A DNA stretch of 64,000 nucleotides from JADKFD01 sp050250665 (GTDB lineage Bacteria > Pseudomonadota > Gammaproteobacteria > Xanthomonadales > SZUA-5), in contig JBFWOF010000020.1 in assembly GCA_050250665.1 (NCBI GenBank), positions 35,101 through 99,100 of the forward strand, given 5' to 3'. Below, in pieces: positions 51,771 to 60,593 of this stretch. Below the pieces are notes generated by a model. The model saw only the letters and a list, made by a program, of their open reading frames with translations. It did no database searches and was not told the origin of the DNA. The first letter of the stretch is position 1, and each line of letters opens with the position of its first letter. Position numbers and translations under genes: made by a program.

Positions 51771-52391
51771 CTAGACCTTAAAGCCTGTCGCCAGCGCGTA
51801 AACCTCGCGGCTTCGATCGCGTGAAGCCTTCGGTTTGCGCAGGTTCACCTTGTCGAACTTCGTACGCAACAATTTCACATACTGGTCAAATTCGGTTCCC
51901 TGAAACAGCTTGACCAGATAGGCGCCGCCGCGTCGCAGGTGGGCACAGGCGAAATCCAGGGCCATTTCAGCCAGAACCATGGACCGCGCCTGATCTACGG
52001 TGGCCACACCGCTGAAGTTGGGGGCCATGTCCGACAACACAAGATCAACCTTCGCTTCGCCCAGCAGTTCTTCCAACTCACTCAATACACGGTCGTCCGT
52101 GAAATCGCCGAGGATGAACTCGACGCCGGGCAAGGGATCCATCGGCAGGATATCCAGCGCCACCACGCGGCCGCGGCCCTTGAGCCAGTCTTGCGCCACC
52201 TGACTCCAGCCACCGGGCGCCGATCCCAGATCGACCACCACCATCCCCGGTTTCAGCAAACAGTCCTTCTCCAGCAACTCCTCGAGCTTGTACGCAGCGC
52301 GCGAGCGCATGCCCTCGGTCTGCGCCTTGCGCACGAAAGGATCGGAGAAATGTTCGTTCAACCAGCGACTACTGCTCTTGCTGCGGCCCAT
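51771..52391 (-). CDS. rlmE: 23S rRNA (uridine-2552-2'-O)-methyltransferase
   Basis: 206 residues from ATG 52391 (MGRSKSSSRW, the family start; eight upstream residues dropped). FtsJ/RrmJ fold with LGSAPGGWSQVA (SAM), DILPM, DLVLSDMAPN and FQGTEFDQY, with the K-D-K-E catalytic set spread through these. It methylates U2552 in the A loop of 23S rRNA in the assembling ribosome. It diverges from yhbY and is upstream of ftsH, as in E. coli. Confidence 0.96.
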   Translation of the reverse strand: MGRSKSSSRWLNEHFSDPFVRKAQTEGMRSRAAYKLEELLEKDCLLKPGMVVVDLGSAPGGWSQVAQDWLKGRGRVVALDILPMDPLPGVEFILGDFTDDRVLSELEELLGEAKVDLVLSDMAPNFSGVATVDQARSMVLAEMALDFACAHLRRGGAYLVKLFQGTEFDQYVKLLRTKFDKVNLRKPKASRDRSREVYALATGFKV

Positions 52392-52464
52392 TGGTCTAGC
52401 TGAATCCAGTGACAAACTGCTTCATGATAGCCTTCGCGCCCCCAATTCCCCCGGAGCACAAGTC

Positions 52465-52758
52465 ATGGCTCTCAAAAATGCGCAGAAGAAGTTCCTGCGA
52501 GGACTGGCCCACGACTTGAATCCCGTGGTGATGGTGGCCGATCGTGGCCTGGCGCCCAGCGTGCTCAAGGAAATCGAAATTGCGCTGGCCCACCACGAAC
52601 TGATCAAGGTCCGGGTCACAGCCGAGGATCGCGAGGCGCGCGACGCGCTGATTGCCGAGATGGTCGCCACCACCGGCGCCGAATTGATCCACAAGATTGG
52701 CCATGTGGTGAGTATCTGGCGCCGCAACCCGGAACAGCCACGCATTGAATTTCCCTGA
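52465..52758 (+). CDS. yhbY: CRM-domain RNA-binding protein YhbY
   Basis: 97 residues from ATG 52465 (GGAG upstream). A single CRM domain with the loop motif VADRGLAPSVLKEIEIALAHHELIKVRV and the ending IGHVVSIWRRNPE. Binds precursor 50S ribosomal subunits. The divergent arrangement with rlmE and ftsH is conserved in gammaproteobacteria. Confidence 0.95.
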   Translation: MALKNAQKKFLRGLAHDLNPVVMVADRGLAPSVLKEIEIALAHHELIKVRVTAEDREARDALIAEMVATTGAELIHKIGHVVSIWRRNPEQPRIEFP

Positions 52759-52811
52759 AGCGAGGCCATCTGGTCGCGATCTCCTGCAAATTCCGGCGAG
52801 GCAGTGAACAC

Positions 52812-53186
52812 ATGCAGCTGATGTGGCAACCCGACGAGAGTCCCCGTGCCATCACCGGCATCGACGGTCAGCGCGTGCGCATGGGCGCCCACTGGCAGAC
52901 CCGCAGCTTCTGGGTGGACGCCAGACGCGCCCAGCCGTGGACGCCAGCATGTCTCGAAGACATCGATGACAGCGCGCTCGACGAACTGCTGGCCGCCGGC
53001 CCCGAAGTGATCCTGCTCGGCACCGGGCTGCGTGCCCGCTTGCTGGCACCGGCGCTGCAGGCCAGCATCCTGCGCCGCGGCTGCGGTATCGAGTGCATGG
53101 ACAATGCCGCGGCAGCCCGTACCTACAATGTGCTGCTGGGCGAAGGCCGCGCCGTGCTGGCAGCGTTTCTGATCGACGCGGATTGA
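52812..53186 (+). CDS. Mth938-like protein (DUF498/NDUFAF3 family)
   Basis: 124 residues. Pattern of the Mth938 fold: ITGIDGQRVRMG near the start, DELLAAGPEVILLGTGLRARLL in the middle, and GIECMDNAAAARTYNVLLGEGRAV at the end. Cytosolic. Homologues are linked to respiratory complex I assembly in eukaryotes (NDUFAF3), but the bacterial role is unknown. ATG start 53 bp after yhbY, so it may share its transcript. Confidence 0.9.
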   Translation: MQLMWQPDESPRAITGIDGQRVRMGAHWQTRSFWVDARRAQPWTPACLEDIDDSALDELLAAGPEVILLGTGLRARLLAPALQASILRRGCGIECMDNAAAARTYNVLLGEGRAVLAAFLIDAD

Positions 53187-53540
53187 TCGATTGTAGGAGC
53201 GACCTCGCGTCGCGACGGGCGATGCGACGATCCAATCCTGCGGCAGGTCGGGGGCAGAAGCGGGACGCGAAGGACGCAAAGGAAGAGCAGAAAGGTCGCG
53301 AAGAAAAGCGTCCCGATCGGCCAGAGGCCGTGACTGGATGACTGGCGCCAACGACGTCAGTCCCTGGGACCGCGCGCAGGCACCTTGCAGGCACTCGCTG
53401 GACCGGTTCTGCCCTGAGGAGGGCCGCGCGCCTGCGCGGCCGCAGTAGATCTGACGCCGGTACAAGTCGGCGCCGCAGCGCGGCGCCCTCCAAGACCGCA
53501 CCCTGCTGGTCTCTACCGGCAGCGTTCGATCCGTTCCTGA
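53187..53540. repeat. intergenic repeats before the pckG end
   Basis: A GTAGGAGCGACCTCGCGTCGCGAC element at 53193, a GACGCGAAGGACGCAAAGGA motif at about 53262 (same family as 9.2 kb and 28.3 kb, reverse), and a full B-type palindrome GGAGGGCC...GGCGCCCTCC at about 53416-53492. No gene is seen. Confidence 0.75.
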
Positions 53541-55283
53541 CTAGCCCAGACTTGCCCGCACCCGCTGCTGCTCGGCGCGCAGCGCCTCGGGCACACGGTC
53601 TCCGAAACTGTTCAGATAGCCGCCGATCTCGTCCAGTTCGCGGCGCCAGCCTTCCTGGTCAACCGTGAGCAGCGTATCCAGCGCGCCGTTGAGCTTCTCC
53701 AGACCGCGCAGGTCCAGATCCTCGCGCCGCGGCAGGAACCCGATCGGGGTTTCCTCGGCTTCGGCCTTGCCGGCGCAGCGGTCGAGTATCCATTGCAGCA
53801 CGCGCAGATTGTCGCCAAAGCCCGGCCACAGGAACTTGCCATCAGCGCCCTTGCGGAACCAGTTGACGTGAAAAATGCGCGGCAGATTCTGCAGGCGCTC
53901 GTCGAAGGACAGCCAATGACCGAAATAATCGGCGAAGTTGTAACCGCAGAAGGGCTTCATCGCCATCGAGTCGCGACGCACCACACCCACCGCGCCGGTC
54001 GCCGCTGCAGTGGTTTCGGAGGCCATCGAGGCGCCGACCAGCACGCCGTGACGCCAGTTGCGGGCCTCGAAGACCAGCGGCACCAGTGACTCGCGCCGGC
54101 CGCCGAAGATGATCGCCGAAATCGGCACACCGGCCGGATTGTCGGCCTGTTCGGTAAAGCTAGGGCACTGGCGCATCGACACCGTGAAGCGCGAATTGGG
54201 GTGTGCCGCCGGGCCGTTGGCCGGGTCGTAATCGCGGCCCTGCCAGTCGGTGGCCGGAGTCTCGTCGGACAGACCCTCCCACCAGGGGCGATTGTCTTCG
54301 GTCACGGCAACATTGGTGAAGATGGCATCGTGATTGAGCGTCGCCACCGCATTCGGGTTGGTCTTGCGGCCGGTGCCTGGCGCCACGCCGAAGAAACCCG
54401 ACTCCGGGTTGATGGCATACAGGCGCCCATCCGGCCCCGGATGCAGCCAGCAGATATCGTCGCCTACCGTCCACACCTTCCAGCCCTTGTGGGTTTCCGG
54501 CGGAATCAGCATGGCCAGATTGGTCTTGCCGCAGGCCGACGGGAAGGCCGCCGCGACGTAATGGGTTTCGCCCGCCGGATTCTCGATGCCCACGATCAGC
54601 ATGTGCTCGGCCAGCCAGCCCTCCTGGCGCGCCTGCCAGCTGGCGATGCGCAGGGCGTGGCACTTCTTGCCCAGCAGCGCATTGCCGCCGTAGCCGGAAC
54701 CGTAGCTCTGGATCATCAGCTCCTGCGGGAAATGCATGATGAAACGGCGGGCCGGGTCCAGCTCGCCGATCGAATGCAGGCCACGCACGAAGCGCCCATC
54801 GCGCTCGATCCGCGCCAGCGCCGGCGCACCCATGCGGGTCATGATGCGCATGTTGGCGACCACGTAGGGACTGTCGGTGATTTCCACGCCGCAGCGCGAA
54901 TACGGAGAGTCGATCGGACCCATGCAGTAAGGCACCACATACAGCGTGCGTCCGCGCATGCAGCCCTTGAACAGGGCATCCATCTTCTGGTGCGCCTCGT
55001 CCGGCGCCATCCAGTTGTTGTTGGGGCCAGCGTCATCGGCGTGGCGGGTGCAAACGTATGTAAGGTGCTCGACGCGGGCAACATCGCTAGGATCGGAACG
55101 ATGCAGGAAACAGTCAGGATGGGTGTCCGGATTCAGCGGCAGCAGATCGCCGTTCTCCACCATCAAGGCTTCCAGTTCGCGCCTTTCGGACTCGGAACCG
55201 TCACACCAGCGAATCTGGTCCGGTTCGGTCAATGCGGCTACTTCCTGAACCCACTGGTTCAGTATTGCAAGCTGAGAGCTCAT
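53541..55283 (-). CDS. pckG: phosphoenolpyruvate carboxykinase (GTP)
   Basis: Decarboxylates and phosphorylates oxaloacetate to PEP in gluconeogenesis, using GTP. 580 residues. The kinase loop AFPSACGKTNLAMLIP (P-loop, with the GTP-specific Cys) and the substrate signature MRIMTRMG plus the metal-binding PFCGYNFADYFGHWLS and NWFRKGADGKFLWPGFGDN are present. The ATG has CAGGAAATCT directly upstream. Two direct copies of TGATAAAT (top strand) lie in the leader. Confidence 0.97.
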   Translation of the reverse strand: MSSQLAILNQWVQEVAALTEPDQIRWCDGSESERRELEALMVENGDLLPLNPDTHPDCFLHRSDPSDVARVEHLTYVCTRHADDAGPNNNWMAPDEAHQKMDALFKGCMRGRTLYVVPYCMGPIDSPYSRCGVEITDSPYVVANMRIMTRMGAPALARIERDGRFVRGLHSIGELDPARRFIMHFPQELMIQSYGSGYGGNALLGKKCHALRIASWQARQEGWLAEHMLIVGIENPAGETHYVAAAFPSACGKTNLAMLIPPETHKGWKVWTVGDDICWLHPGPDGRLYAINPESGFFGVAPGTGRKTNPNAVATLNHDAIFTNVAVTEDNRPWWEGLSDETPATDWQGRDYDPANGPAAHPNSRFTVSMRQCPSFTEQADNPAGVPISAIIFGGRRESLVPLVFEARNWRHGVLVGASMASETTAAATGAVGVVRRDSMAMKPFCGYNFADYFGHWLSFDERLQNLPRIFHVNWFRKGADGKFLWPGFGDNLRVLQWILDRCAGKAEAEETPIGFLPRREDLDLRGLEKLNGALDTLLTVDQEGWRRELDEIGGYLNSFGDRVPEALRAEQQRVRASLG

Positions 55284-55291
55284 AGATTTCC

Positions 55292-55315
55292 TGATAAATC
55301 AATGACTTGATAAAT
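55292..55315. promoter_or_regulatory. TGATAAAT direct repeat in the pckG leader
   Basis: TGATAAAT at 55292-55299 and again at 55308-55315 (16 bp start to start), 9 bp upstream of pckG's ATG on the coding strand. It is AT-rich in a GC-rich region, so it may be a binding site or the -10 area. No known regulator motif fits. Confidence 0.4.
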
Positions 55316-55418
55316 TCGCGCCGAGCGCATGCGCGGCAACATAGCGGCAGCGGCGAATAAATTCAATGAAACCTTCGGCGCATCACGCTGCGCCGAACGG
55401 TGACCGCATAGCACGAAG

Positions 55419-55445
55419 GTAGCGCAGGCCGACCGCCTGCGCTAC
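55419..55445. repeat. 11-bp-stem hairpin overlapping a gene end
   Basis: GTAGCGCAGGC and its exact complement GCCTGCGCTAC flank a 5-nt loop. The right arm includes the stop codon of the UPF0158-like gene. No T-run follows, so it may be a repeat relic or weak terminator. Confidence 0.5.
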
Positions 55446-55885
55446 GGCTCGCGTCGCTTTTCCGAAAGTTCCAGACCGGAGTCCTCGCACCATTCCCTGA
55501 GGGCTGCCGTCAGCGCCTGATCCTGATAGTCGTACCAGAGCTGCAACTTTCCGCGATGGTCCAGCAGCGCCTTGAAGCGTCCGAAAGCCCCACGCCGGCC
55601 GAAGATTGCCCTGACCTGTTCGTAATCGGCATCCGACAGCTGCTGCGCCGCAAATCGCAAGGCCAGATGGCTGCCCAGATCGAGGTCGCGGCGATGCGGT
55701 ACCTGGACGTAGCGTGTGTCGTCCTCGATATCCTCGGGCAACTCCTCCTCTACCCCTTCGCCCTGCCAATGGATGCGGCCGTCTATCCGTGAGACATAAG
55801 CCGCGGTCTCAACGGGGCCATCACTGCTGACCCATTCATGGGCCATCACCAATTCATCGAGATACACCAGAGTTCGACTCGGCAT
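55442..55885 (-). CDS. UPF0158-like protein
   Basis: 147 residues, acidic, no signal or membrane segment. The ordered layout suits the UPF0158 family: DELVMAHEWVSSDGPVETAAYVSR at the start, then an acidic strand (EDDTRYVQVPHRRDLDLG), and at the end the hallmark LWYDYQDQALTAALREWCEDSGL. Function of the family is unknown. It lies upstream of pckG on the same strand, more than 150 bp away, and may be a separate unit. Confidence 0.85.
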   Translation of the reverse strand: MPSRTLVYLDELVMAHEWVSSDGPVETAAYVSRIDGRIHWQGEGVEEELPEDIEDDTRYVQVPHRRDLDLGSHLALRFAAQQLSDADYEQVRAIFGRRGAFGRFKALLDHRGKLQLWYDYQDQALTAALREWCEDSGLELSEKRREP

Positions 55886-56005
55886 CTTCGATCACTCCTT
55901 CAATCTCAGCACACACGCCGCAACCTCTTGAGCCACCGGACTTTTCGCACGAGATGAGAACCTTCCGGAAGACTGCCGGCGGCGGCCAGACTCGCCCTGC
56001 CTCGC

Positions 56006-56611
56006 CTACTCGGCCGGAATCAGCGTCTCGATCATGTGTCCCACATAGGCATCGAAGACCTCCTGAGTAAGCCGGGTGCTGCGGAACTGCAAGGTCAGCT
56101 GCAACAGACCGATGTACGCCGAATAAGCCAGCCGAGCCCGATGCATCGAGGATTCCTCGTCCATGCCCGCCTGCTGGAACACCCGCGCCAGATAGACCAT
56201 GCGTTCTTCAGAGACCCGATCCATGACCGGCGCCACCACCGGATGATCCGAGGCGCGCAGCAACGCGGCGTAGATCTTGTGCGAACGCATCTCGCGACTG
56301 GTCAGCCGGAACAGCTCGCGCAGGCGCTTGCCCGGGTTCTCGATGGACTCGACCCGGGAGATCACGTTGTGGGTATCAGTCTCTTCCCAGCGCTTCAGCG
56401 CAGCCTCGATCAGGGCGTCACGCTGGCTGAAATGCCAGTAGAAGCTGCCCTTGGTCACGCCCAGGCGACGTGCGAGCGATTCCACCGCGACGGCAGCGAC
56501 GCCCTCCTCGGCCATGAGTTCCAGGGCGGCCAGCTCCCAGTCCTGCGCCGTCAGGCGTTGTTTTTCTGCGCGTTCGGGGGCCGCCGACGCGCTTTCCAGT
56601 GCGTTTGTCAT
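56006..56611 (-). CDS. TetR-family repressor of the divergent fatty-acid operon
   Basis: 201 residues. N-terminal TetR DNA-binding helices (LTAQDWELAALELMAEEGVAAVAVESLARRLGVTKGSFYWHF broken; the recognition helix is VTKGSFYWHF, ~50-60). The C-terminal helical domain binds an unknown ligand, probably an acyl-CoA given the neighbours. It faces the alpha/beta hydrolase gene across 94 bp that hold two palindromes and a sigma-70-like promoter, so it likely represses that operon and perhaps itself. Confidence 0.93.
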   Translation of the reverse strand: MTNALESASAAPERAEKQRLTAQDWELAALELMAEEGVAAVAVESLARRLGVTKGSFYWHFSQRDALIEAALKRWEETDTHNVISRVESIENPGKRLRELFRLTSREMRSHKIYAALLRASDHPVVAPVMDRVSEERMVYLARVFQQAGMDEESSMHRARLAYSAYIGLLQLTLQFRSTRLTQEVFDAYVGHMIETLIPAE

Positions 56612-56641
56612 GGGTACGTAGCAGAGACGTGAAGGCTATCC

Positions 56642-56655
56642 ATACGCAAGCGTAT
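56642..56655. promoter_or_regulatory. TetR operator 1
   Basis: ATACGCAAGCGTAT: perfect 6-bp arms ATACGC/GCGTAT around AA. Its right end is the first base of the TTGACA -35 box. Confidence 0.8.
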
Positions 56656-56683
56656 TGACAGCCGACTCCGTCGTCAACATACT
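56655..56683 (+). promoter_or_regulatory. sigma-70-type promoter of the hydrolase-fadE operon
   Basis: TTGACA at 56655-56660, 17-bp spacer, CATACT at 56678-56683. Near-consensus boxes with ideal spacing. The start point would be about 56690, close to the ribosome site GGAG at 56693, so the leader is very short. Confidence 0.8.
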
Positions 56684-56692
56684 CAAGCGTAT
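56679..56692. promoter_or_regulatory. TetR operator 2
   Basis: ATACTCAAGCGTAT, an imperfect copy of operator 1 located 37 bp downstream and overlapping the -10 box and start point. Binding here would block polymerase. Confidence 0.75.
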
Positions 56693-56705
56693 GGAGTGCA
56701 CCAAG

Positions 56706-57596
56706 ATGACGCAAACTGGCTCCGCCCCCACCCCGAAGGTGCAGATGCATCCCGGCCGGGGAGATTTGTCACTGGCCATTGAGCACTACGGCCCGGAATC
56801 CGCACCACCACTGCTGTTTGCTCACGGCTTCGGTCAGAACCGGCATGCCTGGCGCGGCACGGCCACGCAGCTGGCCATCGAGGGCTGGCTCGGTCTTGCG
56901 ATCGACGGCCGCGGCCATGGCGATTCCGACTGGGCCCCGAACGGCCAGTACGAAATGGAGCACTTTGCCGAGGACCTGGCCGCCATTGCCCGCTCCTTGC
57001 CAGAAAAACCGATCCTGATCGGCGCGTCGATGGGCGGCCTGCTGGGCCTGCTGATCGAGGGCGAAGGTCAGGAGAGTCTGTTCCGGGCCATGGTGCTGGT
57101 CGATGTCACACCGCGCTGGGAAACCGAGGGCGTAGGCCGAATCCTCAAGTTCATGGCCCAGCATCCAGAGGGCTTCGACAGCCTCGAGCACGCGGCCGAG
57201 GAGATTGCGCGCTACCTGCCCCATCGCGAACGTCGGGATCCGGAGCGCCTGCGCAGCCAGCTTCGACTGCAGGCCGATGGCCGCTGGCGCTGGCATTGGG
57301 ATCCAAGATTGCTGGAACGGGTGGCCGCCGAAGCCGAACGCTACATCCCGCGCCTGCAGGCCGCGGCCAGGTGCGTGCAGATACCGGTGCTGCTGCTCAG
57401 TGGTGGGCGCAGCGATGTGGTGTCCGAGCACACCATCGGCGAATTCATGCAACTGGTCCCGCATGCCGAACATGTCTGTATCGACGACGCCACGCACATG
57501 GTCGTGGGCGATCGCAATGATGTTTTTACTCGGGAAATTTCCCGTTTCCTGCAAGGGCTGCTGCCTCAGCAGGTTTCCACCCTAGGAGAAGTGTGA
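56706..57596 (+). CDS. alpha/beta hydrolase (first gene of fatty-acid operon)
   Basis: 296 residues from ATG 56706 with GGAG 9 bp upstream. Alpha/beta fold hydrolase: oxyanion region LLFAHGFGQNRHAWRG (~37-51), nucleophile Ser108 in GASMGG, catalytic Asp in GGRSDVV and His in DDATHMVVGD. An esterase or thioesterase is likely. No signal peptide. Translation of fadE begins within its end: the stop (57594-57596) touches fadE's ATG. Substrate probably a fatty acyl ester or acyl-CoA, inferred from the operon. Confidence 0.9.
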   Translation: MTQTGSAPTPKVQMHPGRGDLSLAIEHYGPESAPPLLFAHGFGQNRHAWRGTATQLAIEGWLGLAIDGRGHGDSDWAPNGQYEMEHFAEDLAAIARSLPEKPILIGASMGGLLGLLIEGEGQESLFRAMVLVDVTPRWETEGVGRILKFMAQHPEGFDSLEHAAEEIARYLPHRERRDPERLRSQLRLQADGRWRWHWDPRLLERVAAEAERYIPRLQAAARCVQIPVLLLSGGRSDVVSEHTIGEFMQLVPHAEHVCIDDATHMVVGDRNDVFTREISRFLQGLLPQQVSTLGEV

Positions 57597-60073
57597 TGTC
57601 TGGATTCCTACCCCTGCTCGCGTTGATCGCGGTCGGACTGGCCTGCGGCTTTGCCCGTGCCGGGCTCAAGACCTGGACCGTGGCCAGCGCCGCTGCCCTT
57701 ACCCTGGCTTCACTCTACAGCGGCGCCTCGTGGGTGACGCTGGGTCTGACCTGGGTGGTATTTGCCGCCATTGCGGTGGTGCTGAACTATCGGCCGCTGC
57801 GGGTGCAGCTGCTGAGCCAGCCGATGCTGGATGTCTACCAGCGCATCGCTCCGCAGCTCTCCGACACCGAAAGGGTGGCTCTGGAAGCCGGCACCGTGGG
57901 CTGGGAAGGCGAGCTGTTTTCCGGCCGTCCGCGCTGGAGCAAGTTGCTCAAGGCCCCGGCACCGCAACTCAGCGGCGAAGAAAAGGCCTTCCTGGACGGT
58001 CCGGTCGAGGAAGTTTGCGCGCTGATCAATGACTGGGAAATCACCCACGAGCGCAATGATCTGTCGCCGCAGGTGTGGGACTTCCTCAAGCGCAACCGCT
58101 TCTTCGGCATGATCATTCCCAAGGAATATGGCGGTCTCGGTTTCTCGGCACACGCCCATTCGGTGGTGTTGCAGAAGCTCTCCAGCATCAGCCCGACGGT
58201 CAGCTCCACCGTTGCCGTACCGAACTCACTCGGCCCGGCCGAACTGCTGTTGCATTACGGCACCGACGAGCAGAAGAAACACTATCTGCCACGACTGGCC
58301 GACGGCCGCGAGATTCCGTGTTTCGGCCTGACCAATCCCTGGGCCGGATCTGACGCGACTTCGATTCCGGATTACGGTGTGGTCTGCAAGCGCACCGTCG
58401 ATGGTCAGGAAGTGCTCGGCATCAGCCTGACCTTCGAGAAGCGCTACATCACGCTGGCGCCGGTGGCCAGCGTCATCGGCCTGGCCTTCCGTCTGCTCGA
58501 TCCCGAAGGCCTGCTGGGTGACAAGAAGGACATCGGCATCTCGCTGGCGCTGGTTCCGCGCAACACGCCGGGACTGGAGGTGGGTCGTCGCCATCTGCCC
58601 CTGAACATTCCCTTCCAGAACGGTCCGGTCAGTGGCAAGGACATGTTCGTACCGATGGATCATCTGATCGGTGGCACCCAATACGCTGGCCAAGGCTGGC
58701 GCATGCTGGTGGAGTGCTTGTCTGTGGGCCGCGCCATCTCGCTGCCCTCGGGTTCCACTGGCAGCGTGCGCATGGCGGCGCTGGCCACCGGTGCCTACGC
58801 CCGCATCCGCAAGCAGTTCGGCATGTCGATCGGCCGTTTCGAGGGCATCGAAGAAGCGCTGGCTCGGATCGGCGGCCTGACCTACGCGGTCAGCGCAGTC
58901 TCGCGCATGACCGCAGCCGCGGTGGATCAGGGCGAAAAACCGGCCGTCACCTCGGCCATCGCCAAGTACCACGCTACCGAGCTCGGTCGCTCAATCATTC
59001 AGGACGCCATGGATGTCCACGGTGGCAAAACCATCATTCTCGGACCGAAGAACTATCTGGGTCGCCAGTGGCAAGGCTCGCCGATCAGCATCACCGTGGA
59101 AGGCGCCAACATCCTGACCCGCAACATGATCATCTTCGGTCAGGGCGCAGTGCGTTGCCATCCCTATGTGCTGAAGCTGATGCAGGCGGCCAGCGTGGCC
59201 GATCCGCAGCGGCGCATCAGCGAGTTCGACAATGTCCTGTTCAAGCATGTCGGTTTTGCGGTCTCCAATGCCTGCCGCTCCTTCCTTTACGGCCTCACCC
59301 ACAGCCGCATTGGCAGCGCCCCGGGCGATACCTACACCAAACGCTATTACCGCAAGCTGTCTCGCTACAGCGCCGCACTGGCGCTGGTCGCCGACACCTC
59401 CATGCTGCTGCTGGGCGGCAAGCTCAAGCAGAAGGAGCGCATCTCGGCGCGCCTCGGTGATGTGCTGAGTTATCTGTACATCGCCTCGTCGATGCTCAAG
59501 CGCTTTGAGGATCAGGGCCGTCCGGAACTCGACCGTCCTTTCCTGGCCTGGGCCTTCCATGAGTGCATCTACCGCATTCAGGCGGCGCTGGATGGCGTGC
59601 TCCGCAACTTCCCGGTGCGTCCGGCCGCCTGGCTGCTGCGGGCGCTGGTGTTCCCGATCGGGCGCCTGGAAGCCATGCCGGGTGACCGACTCGGTCGTCG
59701 CGTCGCCACCCTGCTGATGTACCCGAACGAGGCCCGCGATCGTCTTGGCGAGTTCTGCTACCTGACGCCGACGGCCAACAACCCGGCCGGCCAGATGAAC
59801 AGCGTGCTGGCTTCGATCATCGAAGCCGAGCCGATCGAGCGCAAGCTGGCCAAGGCCGCAAAGGCGGGCACGCTGACCGCGCCGGATGCCGAGGCCCAAC
59901 TCGCCGAGGCCGTGCAGTACAACGTCATCACCGAGGTCGAACGCGATCTGCTGACGCGTACCCGCGCCGCCACCGCCGAGATCATCGCCGTCGATGATTT
60001 CGACACCGCTGACCTGGTCGCCGGCCGTCGCGCCGAATCCGGTGCCCGTGCCAATCTGCGCAGTGCTGCCTGA
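57596..60073 (+). CDS. fadE: acyl-CoA dehydrogenase FadE (long form)
   Basis: First oxidation step of fatty-acid beta-oxidation: acyl-CoA to trans-2-enoyl-CoA with FAD. 825 residues from ATG 57596 (AGGAGA upstream; the preceding GTG is less likely). Two N-terminal membrane helices (~5-50), then the acyl-CoA dehydrogenase core (GMIIPKEYGGLGFSAHAHS, CFGLTNPWAGSDATSIPD, SGSTGSVRMAALATGAYARIRKQFG, MDVHGGKTIILGPKNYLGRQWQ), then the long DUF1974 C-terminal region. Length and order match E. coli FadE (about 814). Confidence 0.96.
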   Translation: MSGFLPLLALIAVGLACGFARAGLKTWTVASAAALTLASLYSGASWVTLGLTWVVFAAIAVVLNYRPLRVQLLSQPMLDVYQRIAPQLSDTERVALEAGTVGWEGELFSGRPRWSKLLKAPAPQLSGEEKAFLDGPVEEVCALINDWEITHERNDLSPQVWDFLKRNRFFGMIIPKEYGGLGFSAHAHSVVLQKLSSISPTVSSTVAVPNSLGPAELLLHYGTDEQKKHYLPRLADGREIPCFGLTNPWAGSDATSIPDYGVVCKRTVDGQEVLGISLTFEKRYITLAPVASVIGLAFRLLDPEGLLGDKKDIGISLALVPRNTPGLEVGRRHLPLNIPFQNGPVSGKDMFVPMDHLIGGTQYAGQGWRMLVECLSVGRAISLPSGSTGSVRMAALATGAYARIRKQFGMSIGRFEGIEEALARIGGLTYAVSAVSRMTAAAVDQGEKPAVTSAIAKYHATELGRSIIQDAMDVHGGKTIILGPKNYLGRQWQGSPISITVEGANILTRNMIIFGQGAVRCHPYVLKLMQAASVADPQRRISEFDNVLFKHVGFAVSNACRSFLYGLTHSRIGSAPGDTYTKRYYRKLSRYSAALALVADTSMLLLGGKLKQKERISARLGDVLSYLYIASSMLKRFEDQGRPELDRPFLAWAFHECIYRIQAALDGVLRNFPVRPAAWLLRALVFPIGRLEAMPGDRLGRRVATLLMYPNEARDRLGEFCYLTPTANNPAGQMNSVLASIIEAEPIERKLAKAAKAGTLTAPDAEAQLAEAVQYNVITEVERDLLTRTRAATAEIIAVDDFDTADLVAGRRAESGARANLRSAA

Positions 60074-60083
60074 GGGTCAATCG

Positions 60084-60593
60084 ATGAGCGCCGAATCCGC
60101 GAAAGCTGCCAACCACCAGCCCGGTGCTCGTAGTGCAGCGCTGCGTCTGTTCCGGCGTTGGGGTACGAGCGGCTTCGGCCGCTGGCTCTGCTCCCGTGCC
60201 ATCTGCTTCCAGGCACCCTATTTCAGCAGCATCTCACCGCTGCTGGAATTGCTGGAACCGGGACACGCCATCGCCTCGATCAAACAACGTCGAAGCGTGC
60301 AGAACCATATCGGTACGGTGCATGCCATCGCCCTGTGCAATCTGGCTGAATTCGTCGGTGGCCTGGCCACCGACGCAGCGGTCACCGGCGAGCAGCGCTG
60401 GATTCCCAAGGGCATGACCGTGCGTTACTTGAAGAAGGCGCTGGGACCCATGCGCGCCGAGGCCCAGTTGGACAGCATAGGCGAACTGACCGAGGGGGCC
60501 GAAAAGATCGCCCGCGTGATCATCAAGGACCGCCAGAACGAAACCGTGTTCAGTGCCGAGATCAGCATGTGGGTGAGCCCGAAGCGGGGATGA
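60084..60593 (+). CDS. hotdog-fold thioesterase-like protein (DUF4442)
   Basis: 169 residues from ATG 60084, 10 bp after fadE. Hotdog fold: FSSISPLLELLEPGHAIASIKQ, then NHIGTVHAIALCNLAEFVGGLA (the central helix with N-H and E in the usual places), VRYLKKALGPMRAEAQL and NETVFSAEISMWVSPK. DUF4442/PaaI-type thioesterases release free acids from acyl-CoA. It completes the TetR-controlled hydrolase-fadE-thioesterase unit. Confidence 0.88.
   Translation: MSAESAKAANHQPGARSAALRLFRRWGTSGFGRWLCSRAICFQAPYFSSISPLLELLEPGHAIASIKQRRSVQNHIGTVHAIALCNLAEFVGGLATDAAVTGEQRWIPKGMTVRYLKKALGPMRAEAQLDSIGELTEGAEKIARVIIKDRQNETVFSAEISMWVSPKRG

Noticed and set aside
48991..51774. 927-codon open frame opposite folP and ftsH
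   Set aside because: It is antisense to two clear housekeeping genes, rich in His/Gln/Arg as GC-rich antisense frames are, and has no ribosome site.
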